Position numbers and translations under genes: made by a program. Below, piece by piece: positions 34,908-44,275 of a stretch of DNA of 64,000 bases; within the stretch, counting starts at the first letter, position 1; the number at the start of each line of letters is the position of its first letter. Source of the stretch: Hymenobacter sediminis (GTDB lineage Bacteria; Bacteroidota; Bacteroidia; Cytophagales; Hymenobacteraceae); the NCBI RefSeq assembly GCF_003231285.1, contig NZ_QKNS01000004.1:62001-126000 (forward strand), given 5' to 3'. A model generated the notes under the pieces. That model was not told the origin of the DNA. It did no database searches and saw nothing but the letters and a program-made list of their open reading frames with translations.

Positions 34908-35002
34908 AGCTGGTCAGATGCAGCCAGCGGTGCAGAGCAGGTCTATATGCGAGTTGCTGGCTACTTTAGGCCGCTCTTCCCTCCTACTCATTTTCTCCTC
35001 TG

Positions 35003-37198
35003 ATGCGTTCCTTCCTTGCCCTGGGCCTTTTGCTGTCCGCTGCCGGAGTACAAGCCCAAGCATTCAGCCCCGCTGAAATTGCCCGCTGGCAGCAGCAAGC
35101 CAAGCAGGTTACCATCACGCGCGACACCTGGGGCGTACCGCATGTGCAGGGCAAAACCGATGCTGATGCGGTATTCGGCTTGCTCTATGCGCAATGCGAA
35201 GATGATTTTGCGCGGGTAGAAACCAATTACCTTGATGCCATTGGCCGGTTGGCGGAGGTAGAGGGTGAATCAGCCATTTACCACGATTTGCGCGCCCGTC
35301 TGTTCATGGACAGCACCCAGGCCATCAGTATTTACAAGAAGAGTCCGGCCTGGATGAAGCAGTTGCTGAATGCCTTCGCCGACGGTACCAATTACTACCT
35401 CTACACTCACCCCACAGTTAAGCCAAAGCTGCTACGCCGCTTTCAGCCCTGGATGCCTTTGATGTTTAGTGAGGGTAGCATCGGGGGAAACATCAGTGTG
35501 GTGCCGCTGGAGCGGCTAAAGAACTTCTATGGCAACCGGAAGTCTACCTCCTGGGTACGGCCCGATTTTGAGAAGGCGGAGCGGGAGCCGGTAGGCTCCA
35601 ATGGGTTTGCCGTGGCGCCGGCCAAAAGTGCCAGTGGCCACGCCCTGCTGCTTATTAATCCGCACACGTCGTTCTACTTCCGCCCCGAGGTGCAGGTAAG
35701 CAGTGAAGCAGGCTTGAACGCCTACGGAGCCGTGACGTGGGGACAATTCTTTGTGTATCAGGGCTTCAACCAGCACTGCGGCTGGATGCACACCTCCAGC
35801 TTCGCCGACTCCATGGATGAGTACCTGGAAACCATTGAGCTGAAAGACGGCAAGCCGTACTACCGCTACGGCAAGAAGCTGCGGCCTGTGCAGGTAGCTA
35901 CTGTTTCCATTCCCTATCTGCAGGATGGCAAAATTGTGCGGCGGCAGTTCACTACCTACCGCACCCACCACGGACCGGTGGTAGGTCAGCAGGCCGACAA
36001 CAAGTGGGTGACGGTGCGCATGATGGATACGCCGTTGCAGGCGCTGGAACAATCATACCTGCGCACGAAAGCGACTGATTATGCCAGCTTCCAGAAGGTA
36101 ATGAAGCTCAACGGCAACGCCTCCAATAACACGGTATTTGCCGACAGCAAGGGCACTATTGCCTACTGGCACGGCAACTTCATGCCCCGCCGCGACCCGC
36201 AGTTCGACTGGAGCCAGCCCGTGGATGGCAGCAACCCCAAAACCGACTGGAAGGGCCTGCACAAAGTGGAGGATATTGTGCAGGTGATGAACCCGGCCAG
36301 CGGCTGGATTCAGAATTGCAACTCTACCCCTTTTACCGTTTCGGGTCCTAGCAGCCCCGATAAGAGCAAGTACCCCGCTTACATGGCCCCCGATGCGGAA
36401 AACTACCGCGGCATCAATGCAGTGCGCGTGCTTAGCCAGAAATCGGTGTTTACTCTGGATACACTGATTGCTGCCGCCAAAGACCCCTACCTCCCGGGTT
36501 TCGAGGAACTGCTGCCGGCCCTGGCTAAGGACTTTCAATTCATGACGGACAGCCCTAACCCGCCGGAAGGTGACGTGGTGGAAGCTATGAAGGTGCTGCA
36601 GGCCTGGGACAAGCGCTACAGCAAAACCTCGGTGGGGCAAACGCTGGCTACCTATTGGGGCGAGCGGCTGCTGCGCCTGGCGCGCCCGCGCGTACCGGCC
36701 GGCCAGGTTCTGGATTACATCAGCCTCGTCAAGTTTACCATTGCCCACACCACGCCTCAAGAGAAGGTAACGGCTCTGCAGGAAATTGTGGAGGAGCTAA
36801 CCCGCGACTTTGGTACCTGGCGCATGCCCTGGGGCGAGGTAAACCGTTTTCAGCGCCTTACGGGCAATATCACGGAAACCTACGATGATCAGAAGCCCAG
36901 TTTGCCGGTAGCGTTTACCTCTTCGGCCTGGGGCTCCTTAGCGGCTTTCGGTTCGCGCACCTACCCCGGTACCAAGAAGCGGTACGGCAGCGTCGGGAAT
37001 AGCTTTATTGCGGTGGTGGAGTTCGGTCCCCGTATCAAAGCCCGCTCCGTATTGGCCGGCGGCAACAACAACCAGCCTACCTCCCCCCACTTCACTGACC
37101 AAGCCGCATTGTATGCGGAGGAAAACTTCAAGGAAGTGTGGTTCTACCCCGAAGACGTGAAGCAGCACGCCGAGCGCACGTACTCACCCGGGCAGTAG
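35003..37198 (+). CDS. Secreted penicillin-acylase-family Ntn hydrolase
   Basis: A 731-residue self-processing hydrolase with signal peptide (SFLALGLLLSAAGVQAQA). The pro-alpha chain has ITRDTWGVPHVQGKTDADA (typical RDxxGVPHI); cleavage should occur before Ser199 in EPVGSNGFAVAP, making Ser199 the N-terminal nucleophile of the beta chain. HTSFYF, GFNQHCGWMHT and NWEGxHK-like motifs (WKGLHKVEDI) agree. Known members cut side-chain amides of beta-lactams, aculeacin or acyl-homoserine lactones; this one's substrate is unknown. Confidence 0.9.
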   Translation: MRSFLALGLLLSAAGVQAQAFSPAEIARWQQQAKQVTITRDTWGVPHVQGKTDADAVFGLLYAQCEDDFARVETNYLDAIGRLAEVEGESAIYHDLRARLFMDSTQAISIYKKSPAWMKQLLNAFADGTNYYLYTHPTVKPKLLRRFQPWMPLMFSEGSIGGNISVVPLERLKNFYGNRKSTSWVRPDFEKAEREPVGSNGFAVAPAKSASGHALLLINPHTSFYFRPEVQVSSEAGLNAYGAVTWGQFFVYQGFNQHCGWMHTSSFADSMDEYLETIELKDGKPYYRYGKKLRPVQVATVSIPYLQDGKIVRRQFTTYRTHHGPVVGQQADNKWVTVRMMDTPLQALEQSYLRTKATDYASFQKVMKLNGNASNNTVFADSKGTIAYWHGNFMPRRDPQFDWSQPVDGSNPKTDWKGLHKVEDIVQVMNPASGWIQNCNSTPFTVSGPSSPDKSKYPAYMAPDAENYRGINAVRVLSQKSVFTLDTLIAAAKDPYLPGFEELLPALAKDFQFMTDSPNPPEGDVVEAMKVLQAWDKRYSKTSVGQTLATYWGERLLRLARPRVPAGQVLDYISLVKFTIAHTTPQEKVTALQEIVEELTRDFGTWRMPWGEVNRFQRLTGNITETYDDQKPSLPVAFTSSAWGSLAAFGSRTYPGTKKRYGSVGNSFIAVVEFGPRIKARSVLAGGNNNQPTSPHFTDQAALYAEENFKEVWFYPEDVKQHAERTYSPGQ

Positions 37199-37221
37199 TG
37201 GATCGAGCATATTAACTAATA

Positions 37222-37251
37222 AAAAGCCCTGACCATAAGGTCAGGGCTTTT
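37222..37251. terminator. Bidirectional terminator after the acylase gene
   Basis: 13-bp perfect stem (37222-37234 and 37239-37251) with a 4-nt loop, ending in A- and T-runs. The convergent orphan gene's stop codon lies inside the right arm. Confidence 0.85.
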
Positions 37252-37906
37252 TTGCTTGCTCTAGCCAAGTATTACTTATTTGATATTTCGATTGATCAAC
37301 CGCAATCCAAGTCGAAATATCAGTTTCTTGTGGATACTCAGATGAAGCACGATAAGGATTTTCAGCAATTATATAGTGAAAATAAAGCTGTTCGCCCGGT
37401 TTCAGCAAGGGTATCTTGGTTATAAGACCGTTGGGAGTAACATCCGTTATTAACAGATCATAGTTACTTAGGAATGCTCTCAGCCGAGGCGGCATCCAGT
37501 CATTATTATTAGCCCGGGAAGCCATTGCATCCTCATCTTCCGTGCCTATATGAAGCTGCCTAGCTTCACCCTCAAACCCTACTGCTATCAGATTCTGGCC
37601 TGTTTCAACGGTACCCTGCATAGTGGTCGATTTTGCCTCTATACTACATACTAATTGCTCTTGGCTGGAATTGCATTTGGTAATATAAAATGCCCAGGCC
37701 ATTGCAGTTTCAACATTATAGATATCGGGTAGCCATTTAGAAGGTGGATACATCCGATGAATAATAATGTCATGGCCTACCGTTTGTAAAGTAGCGGCAT
37801 CTTGTTCGACGCGAAATAATTTGTTGTCTGTTTGTACTCTGAGTTCAAACAGCCCTAGTTGCGACCAATAAGCTTCGGTATATATACTAAGCTGATCTTC
37901 CTTCAT
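37241..37906 (-). CDS. Orphan hypothetical protein, AT-richer than neighbours
   Basis: A 221-residue soluble protein without signal peptide. I recognise no domain. The C-terminal half has a beta-sandwich-like stretch (ITDVTPNGLITKIPLLKPGEQLYFHYIIAENPY). The codons are clearly more A/T-rich than surrounding genes, and the gene overlaps the acylase terminator. It resembles scattered immunity-like or accessory proteins, but nothing ties it to a toxin here. Confidence 0.6.
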   Translation of the reverse strand: MKEDQLSIYTEAYWSQLGLFELRVQTDNKLFRVEQDAATLQTVGHDIIIHRMYPPSKWLPDIYNVETAMAWAFYITKCNSSQEQLVCSIEAKSTTMQGTVETGQNLIAVGFEGEARQLHIGTEDEDAMASRANNNDWMPPRLRAFLSNYDLLITDVTPNGLITKIPLLKPGEQLYFHYIIAENPYRASSEYPQETDISTWIAVDQSKYQISNTWLEQAKKP

Positions 37907-37995
37907 AGCCTAGGACAGATTGTTGACAGAGCATGCACTTCACCGGCTTGATGTTGACTGCTACATCACCGGTATACATAGCCAATTTGCTAACC

Positions 37996-38877
37996 CTACT
38001 TGAAATACTTAGCATACTCGGCCGGCATGGCATCTAGGGGCTTGATGAGGATGTCCTTGTAGAACACCTCTGCGGCTTCGCTTTGCAGCTGAATTTTGCC
38101 GTGCGTCAGTGGCTGGCGCTGCCCGTTCACAGTGGCTCCAGAATTATTCACGGCCAGCACTACGTGCCCATTCACGATGTGTACACTCTGGCCGTTTACG
38201 TTGATGAGTTCTAGCTCATTCCACTGGCCGTTGGGCACTTCATAATTCGCGGAAGCCTGGCAGAAGCCGGGGCCACCGCGGCCCATAGTTACAGGGGCGG
38301 CCGTAGCGTTGTAGCGGAGCGTGTCCCGGGTTTTGTTGTAGGCAGCTCGTATGTCGGCGGTGGAGTTGGCGATGCACCAGAAGTCGCCCATGGCGTTACC
38401 CTTCTGGTATTCCGACACCTGAAACTCCTGGCTGAGCATCCAGCTGCGCCAGTAATCTACCCCGCACTCGCCCTGGCTGTTGTACAGGATGCCGCTGTCG
38501 AGGGGTTCATCGAGCCGGGGCGTCCATTTCTTCGTCCCCCATTTCACCTTTAGCTTGAGGGCGTAATTGCGGAAATCTTGCTTAGTGAAGACGCAACCGT
38601 ATATCTCGCCACTAATGCGCAGCACCGGCTCGCCCCCCTGCATCACCACGGAAAATACGTTTGCCTCGTTTTTGCCGTAACCAATTGGCGCAAGCGGTTT
38701 GCCTTCGGCATCAGTGGGTTGCTGGCCCCGGTAGCCTACTTGGTGGCGGTAGCTCTGAAACGTCTGCCACTTACTCAGGTCTTTATCCAGCAGTGGCTCC
38801 CAGCCTTTGGGGGCTACCGAGGAGGTAGAAGCTAGCAGCAAGATGGCCCCGCAAACCAGGGTAGTAGATTTTCTCAT
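37996..38877 (-). CDS. DUF1080 (3-keto-disaccharide hydrolase-like) exported protein
   Basis: A 293-residue protein with signal peptide (RKSTTLVCGAILLLASTSSVA). The concanavalin-like fold of DUF1080 is visible: EPLLDKDLSKWQTF, NYALKLKVKWG, LDSGILYNSQGE and NGKxxLQSE-like GKIQLQSEAAEVFYKDI. Family members act on glucosides via 3-keto sugars or are carbohydrate-binding. Start at the ATG before the signal peptide. It lies next to a GH97 pseudogene. Confidence 0.87.
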   Translation of the reverse strand: MRKSTTLVCGAILLLASTSSVAPKGWEPLLDKDLSKWQTFQSYRHQVGYRGQQPTDAEGKPLAPIGYGKNEANVFSVVMQGGEPVLRISGEIYGCVFTKQDFRNYALKLKVKWGTKKWTPRLDEPLDSGILYNSQGECGVDYWRSWMLSQEFQVSEYQKGNAMGDFWCIANSTADIRAAYNKTRDTLRYNATAAPVTMGRGGPGFCQASANYEVPNGQWNELELINVNGQSVHIVNGHVVLAVNNSGATVNGQRQPLTHGKIQLQSEAAEVFYKDILIKPLDAMPAEYAKYFK

Positions 38878-38962
38878 CGGGCGAAACAGATAGTGGATGG
38901 ATAATGCACCCAATCTACTGATTTCAAGCTATGATGCAGAAGCAGTCTGCGCTTACCCCAAT

Positions 38963-39430
38963 TTATCTGCTTCTATTTTTTATGGGCTTCAGGCTAATAG
39001 CAGCTCCGCCCCCGGCGGCGAGCTTTAGCTTCAGCGTAGACTTACCTCGCTCAAGCGGGTGATGCTAGTGTACTTGTTAGAGTTATGGTGGCCGGTATCC
39101 AGAAGGCTTTGTGGTTGGCTGACAGGTTGAACTCGGTTTTCTCCTGCTGCACCACAAAATAGGCGAGACTAGGCTGCTACAGAAACTCGTAGCGGACGCC
39201 ACTACCACGCGGCGAGTGCCAGCTGGCCTTGTAATAAATAATATGGCCGGCTGAGTTAGTACCGCCCTACCCCCTAACCAGAGCTGATACATTAGCTTGC
39301 CCGCGGTGCTGAGCTGGAAGCTAGGAGTGAGTTGGTTGCTAAGTGCGTGAACCGTTTGTGCTTGAGAAGAAAAGCTAATGAGGCCTGCAAATAGCAGGAA
39401 TGGACCGGTATGGCCGCCACCGTTTTCCAT
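38963..39430 (-). pseudogene. Degraded GH97 (SusB-like) glycosidase remnant with an internal deletion
   Basis: The minus strand starts MENGGGHTGPFLLFAGLISF-SSQAQ, a signal-like start, then LSNQLTPSFQLSTAGKLMYQ, which matches the GH97 N-terminal domain. The frame then breaks: a second frame gives AYFVVQQEKTEFNLSANHKA then FWIPA (typical GH97 EKTEFNL..DHKAWWIPA), a third gives NSNKYTSITRLSEV. Directly after this the sequence resumes as STLKLKLAAGGGAAISLKPI, like a GH97 C terminus. So about 450 bp remain of a roughly 2-kb gene: at least two frameshifts, a stop and a large internal deletion. No intact copy is in the window. Confidence 0.75.
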
Positions 39431-39524
39431 GCCCGCTAGACCAGTAGTATCTCCTACTAGTTTCGCGCTACCGGATTTTATACACGTTGGCGTAGCTTAA
39501 TTTCAACCATGCCCCTACCCCTAG

Positions 39525-40484
39525 TCAAAACTTCAGCCACTTGCCTTGCTCCGGAAACACCAGCTTCAGCTCAAGCTTGTTGGCTTCGGTGAGCTGTTTT
39601 TTAATAGCGGCTTCGTTGCCGGGTGAAGGTTTAAGGTGCGTAATAACTACAGGCAGCCCGCGCAAGAATTGTGAGCCGGCTAGCTGGCCCAGTACACCCA
39701 TTTCCTGCATGAGCAGTGCTGGCGTAAGGTGGCCGAACAGCTGGGTTGTTGGCTGGGTATTGGGGTAGGAAACTTCTATGAAAATGGCCTTGAGCTGTCG
39801 GGCTTTAACCAACGGCTGCACGGCCTGCCACACGGCGCGCAAATTCTGGCTTTGCTCTACGGCATCGGCGCCGGTGTCGCCGAGGTAGAGCAAGTAGCTA
39901 CTGCCGCTGCGCACCAGAAACGCCGCGCTTTGGTAGGGTTTACCGTGGCTAAGGGGGTAGGCCTGCACCTGTAGCTCCGTGTTTTCGATGGAGGTTTCCT
40001 GCTGGGGTTGCAGCTCGCGCAGCTGGTATTTTTTCAGGGCCGGTGGGTTGCCGCCGCTGCCGAAATTAGGCCAGGCTCGCCAGTTGAAATAGTCGTTCTG
40101 AATAGTAGTAAGGCAACTCTGAAAGCCATAAATGCTTTTCGGCGTGTCGTCGGGGGCGCCTAGCAGCAGCCCGGCTACGTGGTCGAGGTGGGCGTGGGAA
40201 ATAAGGTAGGCCTTGATTTGGTTGCGGACCACCTCACTGGCTGGTGCAGAAAACACCTGATTGCTAATAGCTTTTTCGACCCCGCTGTACACGGTTCCGG
40301 CATCCAGACAGAGGTAAGAAGCAGAGCCGGCTGGGGCCACCAGGTAGGCCGAAAGGTTGCTTTCCTGCAGGCCACCCTTCACCCCCAAGGGTACTACGGT
40401 GAAGCTAGGCGCCTTTTGCCCTAAAACTGATCCGCTGAGCAGAACAGCCCAAGCAAGCGCCAGCAGATTAATTGAGAAACGCAT
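39525..40484 (-). CDS. Exported class II 3',5'-cyclic-nucleotide phosphodiesterase
   Basis: A 319-residue metallo-beta-lactamase-fold enzyme of the class II cAMP phosphodiesterase family (yeast PDE1, Vibrio CpdP). The signal peptide is LLALAWAVLLSGSVLGQ. The metal site SHAHLDH is at 96-102; PLSHG and YLGDTGADA supply further ligands; IFIEVSYPN and ITHLKP match the family. The sequence implies a periplasmic enzyme acting on extracellular cyclic nucleotides. Its start is close to the GNAT stop, so the two may be co-transcribed. Confidence 0.88.
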   Translation of the reverse strand: MRFSINLLALAWAVLLSGSVLGQKAPSFTVVPLGVKGGLQESNLSAYLVAPAGSASYLCLDAGTVYSGVEKAISNQVFSAPASEVVRNQIKAYLISHAHLDHVAGLLLGAPDDTPKSIYGFQSCLTTIQNDYFNWRAWPNFGSGGNPPALKKYQLRELQPQQETSIENTELQVQAYPLSHGKPYQSAAFLVRSGSSYLLYLGDTGADAVEQSQNLRAVWQAVQPLVKARQLKAIFIEVSYPNTQPTTQLFGHLTPALLMQEMGVLGQLAGSQFLRGLPVVITHLKPSPGNEAAIKKQLTEANKLELKLVFPEQGKWLKF

Positions 40485-40494
40485 CAGGCTACTT

Positions 40495-40956
40495 TTAGGC
40501 AACGGGTTGGTGAGTAGCACGTTTGCCCTTCCACACCTCCACCGTCATTTCAAACCGAATTTCTCCGCCCTGCATCCGGCCGGTATCCTGCCAGCCGCGC
40601 CGGCGGTAGAACTCTTCGGCGCGGGAGCCAGGGTCCGTTCTCAGCCAGACGGGTTCAGTAGTTTGGCCGAAGTACCAATCCAGCATCCGGTCATGCAGCT
40701 GCTTGCCGATGCCTTGCCCGGCAAACTCCGGCTGCACGAACAGGGCCCAGATGCTACGGCCCACCAAATCGGCAATGCCAAAGCCAACTACCTCGCCCGC
40801 TACCTCGCACACCCAGCATTTGCCGCGCTGCGAAAGGTACTCGGTGTAGTCCTGAACTGTAATGCGGCCGGGGTCAGATAAGCGGTTTTCCTGCACTGAC
40901 AGGCGCACCCACGAGAGTTGCGGAATATCTGTCAGCTGCGCTTCACGAAATAGCAT
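40495..40956 (-). CDS. GNAT-family N-acetyltransferase
   Basis: A 153-residue GNAT protein. The acetyl-CoA binding motif reads VQPEFAGQGIGKQLHDRML (Q/RxxGxG/A), with GFGIADLVGRSIWALFVQPE before it and VWLRTDPGSRAEEFYRRRGW after it, the usual motif B. Substrate unknown. It probably heads a two-gene unit with the phosphodiesterase downstream. Confidence 0.88.
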   Translation of the reverse strand: MLFREAQLTDIPQLSWVRLSVQENRLSDPGRITVQDYTEYLSQRGKCWVCEVAGEVVGFGIADLVGRSIWALFVQPEFAGQGIGKQLHDRMLDWYFGQTTEPVWLRTDPGSRAEEFYRRRGWQDTGRMQGGEIRFEMTVEVWKGKRATHQPVA

Positions 40957-41086
40957 AGGCCAGAGTGGTGAGAGTCTTGACCTAACCTACCAGCGGTTAG
41001 GCCCGGCCCAAATTATCTATTTCCCCGGCAATCCGTTGAGGGAGCAGAGCGGCTTGGCCCATCGAGCCAAGCGTGCTACCCCTCCT

Positions 41087-42691
41087 ATGTCACCAAACCC
41101 TTCTGGCTCCATCTTTCAGCGCGAAACGCTTTTGCAGCAGCTACAAGCCCAACCACTGTGGGATGTGGTGGTGATTGGGGGCGGAGCTACGGGGCTCGGT
41201 GTGGCCCTGGATGCTATCAGCCGTGGCTATAAAACCCTGCTGCTGGAGCAGGCAGATTATGCTAAAGGCACCAGCAGCCGCAGCACTAAGCTTGTGCACG
41301 GCGGCGTGCGCTACCTGGCCCAGGGCGACGTAGCGCTGGTGCGGGAAGCTTTGTATGAGCGGGGCCTGCTGCTGCAAAATGCGGCCCACCTCGTAAAAAA
41401 CCTCGATTTTGTTATTCCGAACTATACCTGGTGGGGCGGGCCGTTTTATACCATTGGGCTGAAGCTGTACGATCTGCTGGCAGGCAAGCTGAGCCTGGGC
41501 ACTAGCAAACTGCTAAGCAAAGCAGAAACTCTGCGGCGCCTACCCGCCATCAGGCCCGAAGGTTTGCGCGGCGGGGTACTCTACCACGATGGTCAGTTCG
41601 ATGACGCGCGCCTGGCCATTAATTTGGCCCAAACGGTCCTTGAGCACGGAGGCACCGCCCTTAACTACGTGCAGGTGCATGGGCTGCTGAAAGATGGTTC
41701 TGACAAGATTACGGGGGTAGCCGCCACCGACCTGGAAACCGGCGCTACCTACCAAGTGCAGGCCAAGGCCGTAGTGAATGCCACCGGTGTGTTTGTGGAT
41801 GACATTTTGCAGCTAGATGAGCCCGGCGCACCCAAGCTGGTGCGGCCCAGCCAGGGCATCCACCTCGTACTCGATGCCTCTTTCCTGCCTGGGCCTAACG
41901 CCCTCATGATTCCGAAGACCGAGGACGGGCGGGTGCTGTTTGCCGTGCCCTGGCTAGGCCGCGTGGTAGTAGGCACTACAGATACGCCTCTGAACACAAC
42001 CCACCTCGAACCCCAGGCTCTGGACGAGGAAATCGAATTCATTCTGCGCACAGCCGCCGCCTACCTCACCCGAGCGCCCAAACGCTCGGATGTGCTGAGC
42101 CTTTTTGCCGGCTTACGGCCACTGGCGGCGCCCCAAAGCGGCTCCGCCTCCACCAAGGAAATTTCGCGCAGCCATAAAATCCTGGTTTCCCGAACGGGCC
42201 TGCTTACCATTACCGGCGGCAAATGGACTACCTACCGTCGCATGGGGCAGGATGTGATAGACAAGGTAATTGGCCTGGGCTTGCTACCCCCTGCCCCAAG
42301 CCAAACCGCTCATCTGCCCATCCATGGTGCTAGCCTACCCCCTGGTTCCCGTGGCAACCATCTTTCAGCCTATGGCTCCGACTTACCAGCCCTGCAGGAG
42401 CTTATTACCCAACACCCGGAGCTTGGCGAGCCCCTGGATGAGGCGCTGGAATTTCTGCGGGCGGAAGTGGTGTGGGCCGCCCGCTCCGAAATGGCGCGCA
42501 CCGTAGAAGACGTGCTGGCCCGCCGGGTGCGGGTGCTTTTTCTGGATGCGCGAGCAGCCATCCGGATAGCCCCGCAGGTAGCCGCTCTGCTGGCCCAGGA
42601 ACTCGGCCGGAACGAGCAGTGGCAACAGCAGCAGGTAGAAGCCTTTACTGCCCTGGCCCGGCACTATCTGCCCAAGCAGCTCACGGGCTAA
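41087..42691 (+). CDS. glpD: Glycerol-3-phosphate dehydrogenase GlpD
   Basis: A 534-residue FAD enzyme that oxidises glycerol-3-phosphate to DHAP and feeds the quinone pool. FAD motif GGGATGLGVALDA at about 31-43; SSRSTKLVHGGVRYL, FAGLRPL and the GGKWTTYRRM motif fit the DAO/GlpD family. The start is the ATG 5' of SPNPSGSIF; upstream residues do not fit. Its last codons overlap the convergent neighbour's end by 4 bp. Confidence 0.94.
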   Translation: MSPNPSGSIFQRETLLQQLQAQPLWDVVVIGGGATGLGVALDAISRGYKTLLLEQADYAKGTSSRSTKLVHGGVRYLAQGDVALVREALYERGLLLQNAAHLVKNLDFVIPNYTWWGGPFYTIGLKLYDLLAGKLSLGTSKLLSKAETLRRLPAIRPEGLRGGVLYHDGQFDDARLAINLAQTVLEHGGTALNYVQVHGLLKDGSDKITGVAATDLETGATYQVQAKAVVNATGVFVDDILQLDEPGAPKLVRPSQGIHLVLDASFLPGPNALMIPKTEDGRVLFAVPWLGRVVVGTTDTPLNTTHLEPQALDEEIEFILRTAAAYLTRAPKRSDVLSLFAGLRPLAAPQSGSASTKEISRSHKILVSRTGLLTITGGKWTTYRRMGQDVIDKVIGLGLLPPAPSQTAHLPIHGASLPPGSRGNHLSAYGSDLPALQELITQHPELGEPLDEALEFLRAEVVWAARSEMARTVEDVLARRVRVLFLDARAAIRIAPQVAALLAQELGRNEQWQQQQVEAFTALARHYLPKQLTG

Positions 42692-43323
42692 GCAAACTGG
42701 TAGGGGTAGCCAATTTCCTGCAGATCGGTTTCCAGCTGGGCCCAGTCATCTAGCGGATCGATAAGTTCTTTTACCAGTTCCTTGGTCAGGGGCTCGTGCT
42801 GATAAATATGGGCTACGGTCCCGGCGTCTATCGGGTCCCGGTCAGTTTCGTCGATGTAGTATTCATTGGCCCACTCGGCGTAGGTTTCGGGGTTGCCATC
42901 GAAGATGAACAGCAACTCTTCCGAGCCATCGTCCTCATCGGGCAGGATACCGGTTTGCCAGCCGTGGGCCGGCGTGTACCAGAGGCAGAACGTGGTACCG
43001 ATGGAGCTGACCGGCTCGCCGAATATAAACTCATCAAACACTTCGGGCAGACCGCGCGTTACCTGGGCTTTCTCGGGTTGGTCGTAGCCATCGAGGTAGC
43101 CATTAATGCAGCAGCCTTCCTCCCGGAACAATACCATCAGTTGGTCACCTTCCCCGTCGTTCATTTCAAATAACGCCTCGCCCAGGTCCCAGTTAGGGTC
43201 GAAGGTGTAGTAGCGGTATTCCAGGTCCTGAGAGTTAATGGCATCGAGTACGGCCAACGACTGGCAGAGGCGGCGCAGGCCCGCCATATCGGGTAGGGCG
43301 GTGTAGTTTTGAGTGGAAAGCAT
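42688..43323 (-). CDS. Conserved acidic hypothetical protein
   Basis: A 211-residue, strongly acidic cytoplasmic protein (LEYRYYTFDPNWDLGEAL, GILPDEDDGSEELLFIFDG). No signal peptide, TM helix or known motif. It resembles small SMI1/KNR4-like or DUF-type acidic proteins of Bacteroidota, but I cannot name the family. Converges with glpD, overlapping by 4 bp. Confidence 0.65.
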   Translation of the reverse strand: MLSTQNYTALPDMAGLRRLCQSLAVLDAINSQDLEYRYYTFDPNWDLGEALFEMNDGEGDQLMVLFREEGCCINGYLDGYDQPEKAQVTRGLPEVFDEFIFGEPVSSIGTTFCLWYTPAHGWQTGILPDEDDGSEELLFIFDGNPETYAEWANEYYIDETDRDPIDAGTVAHIYQHEPLTKELVKELIDPLDDWAQLETDLQEIGYPYQFA

Positions 43324-43346
43324 AGCGGAGGTGATGAGGAGTAGGC

Positions 43347-44228
43347 TTAATACGTCTTGGTCATGTCCTGGGGTACTACCAGCACGAAATCCGCCTTCTG
43401 CTGATTTTCTTTCTCCAGCTTGCTGAGTTGCTCCTGCGAAACTGTGCTAATGGTCAGCACCTTCAGCTTGGGGTTTTGTTGGCGCAGGTAAGCCAGAATA
43501 CCGTCGTGATTATCGGAGTGGTAGGCCCCGTTGAGGTGGAGCAGCAGGTGGCCTTCGGGACGAGCCTGGTTGAGGAAGTGGGCCATGGTAGCGTCCTTGA
43601 GGGCCTGGGCCTGAATGATATTCTGCACGCCGGCAGCATGGGCGGCGTCGCCCCCGAACATCTTCGCCATGTTTTTGTAGCCGGGCAGCTCGTAATCTAC
43701 CGTCATTGGCAGAGGAACCATCCAGGCCTTCTCCGAAGCTGGCAGCTCATTAAGCGCCGCGAGGCTGCCTTTTGCTACTTGCGAGGCGTAGCGGCGCGGC
43801 ACGTTGGTACCCACCACCCGAAACTTCTGTTGCTTCGCTAGCTGCAGCAGGGGCTTGTAATCGGTGGCGTAGTTGGGCCAGGGGCGGCTTTGCTCCTCGA
43901 ACTCTTTATCCGACAGCTCGCCGGTGGTGTACTGGTCCACCAGGGGCTGCACGTCGCGCTCAAACATTTCCAGGCCCAGCACCAGTTGGCCCTGCCGCAG
44001 GCGCAATAGGTCCTTGGTTACCTGTAGCTCCAGCCAGTGCGCCATGGGGTCGTTGTGCTGCTCCCCGAAAAAAACGACATCGGCGGTGGCCAGCTCCTTG
44101 AGCATCTTATCGTAGTCGGCGGCTTTGCCTGCGGCTGTAAACAGCCGGTAGGCGGGTTTGTCATCGGCCCGCAGGGACAGGGAGGTTAGCAGGAAAAACA
44201 GGGGTAGGAGCAGGAATTTTCTGGTCAT
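43347..44228 (-). CDS. ChaN-family exported haem-binding protein
   Basis: A 293-residue exported protein (signal peptide KFLLLPLFFLLTSLSLRA). FFGEQHNDPMAHWLELQV is the ChaN opening, followed by LVLGLEMFERDVQPLVDQY and HLLLHLNGAYHSDNHDGI. ChaN/PhuW-type proteins bind haem and help iron uptake. There is no lipobox Cys, so it is probably soluble in the periplasm. A 23-bp gap follows the acidic hypothetical gene. Confidence 0.85.
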   Translation of the reverse strand: MTRKFLLLPLFFLLTSLSLRADDKPAYRLFTAAGKAADYDKMLKELATADVVFFGEQHNDPMAHWLELQVTKDLLRLRQGQLVLGLEMFERDVQPLVDQYTTGELSDKEFEEQSRPWPNYATDYKPLLQLAKQQKFRVVGTNVPRRYASQVAKGSLAALNELPASEKAWMVPLPMTVDYELPGYKNMAKMFGGDAAHAAGVQNIIQAQALKDATMAHFLNQARPEGHLLLHLNGAYHSDNHDGILAYLRQQNPKLKVLTISTVSQEQLSKLEKENQQKADFVLVVPQDMTKTY

Positions 44229-44275
44229 AGGAAAGCAGCGCCGCGGGGAAAAGCCGGAGTGCAAGGTAGCAGAAA

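Noticed and set aside
36053..36760. 235-codon frame antisense to the acylase gene
   Set aside because: Shadow; composition unlike any protein family.
39083..39430. Short hypothetical protein of 115 residues
   Set aside because: It is the first frame of the GH97 pseudogene; the reading frame breaks part-way.
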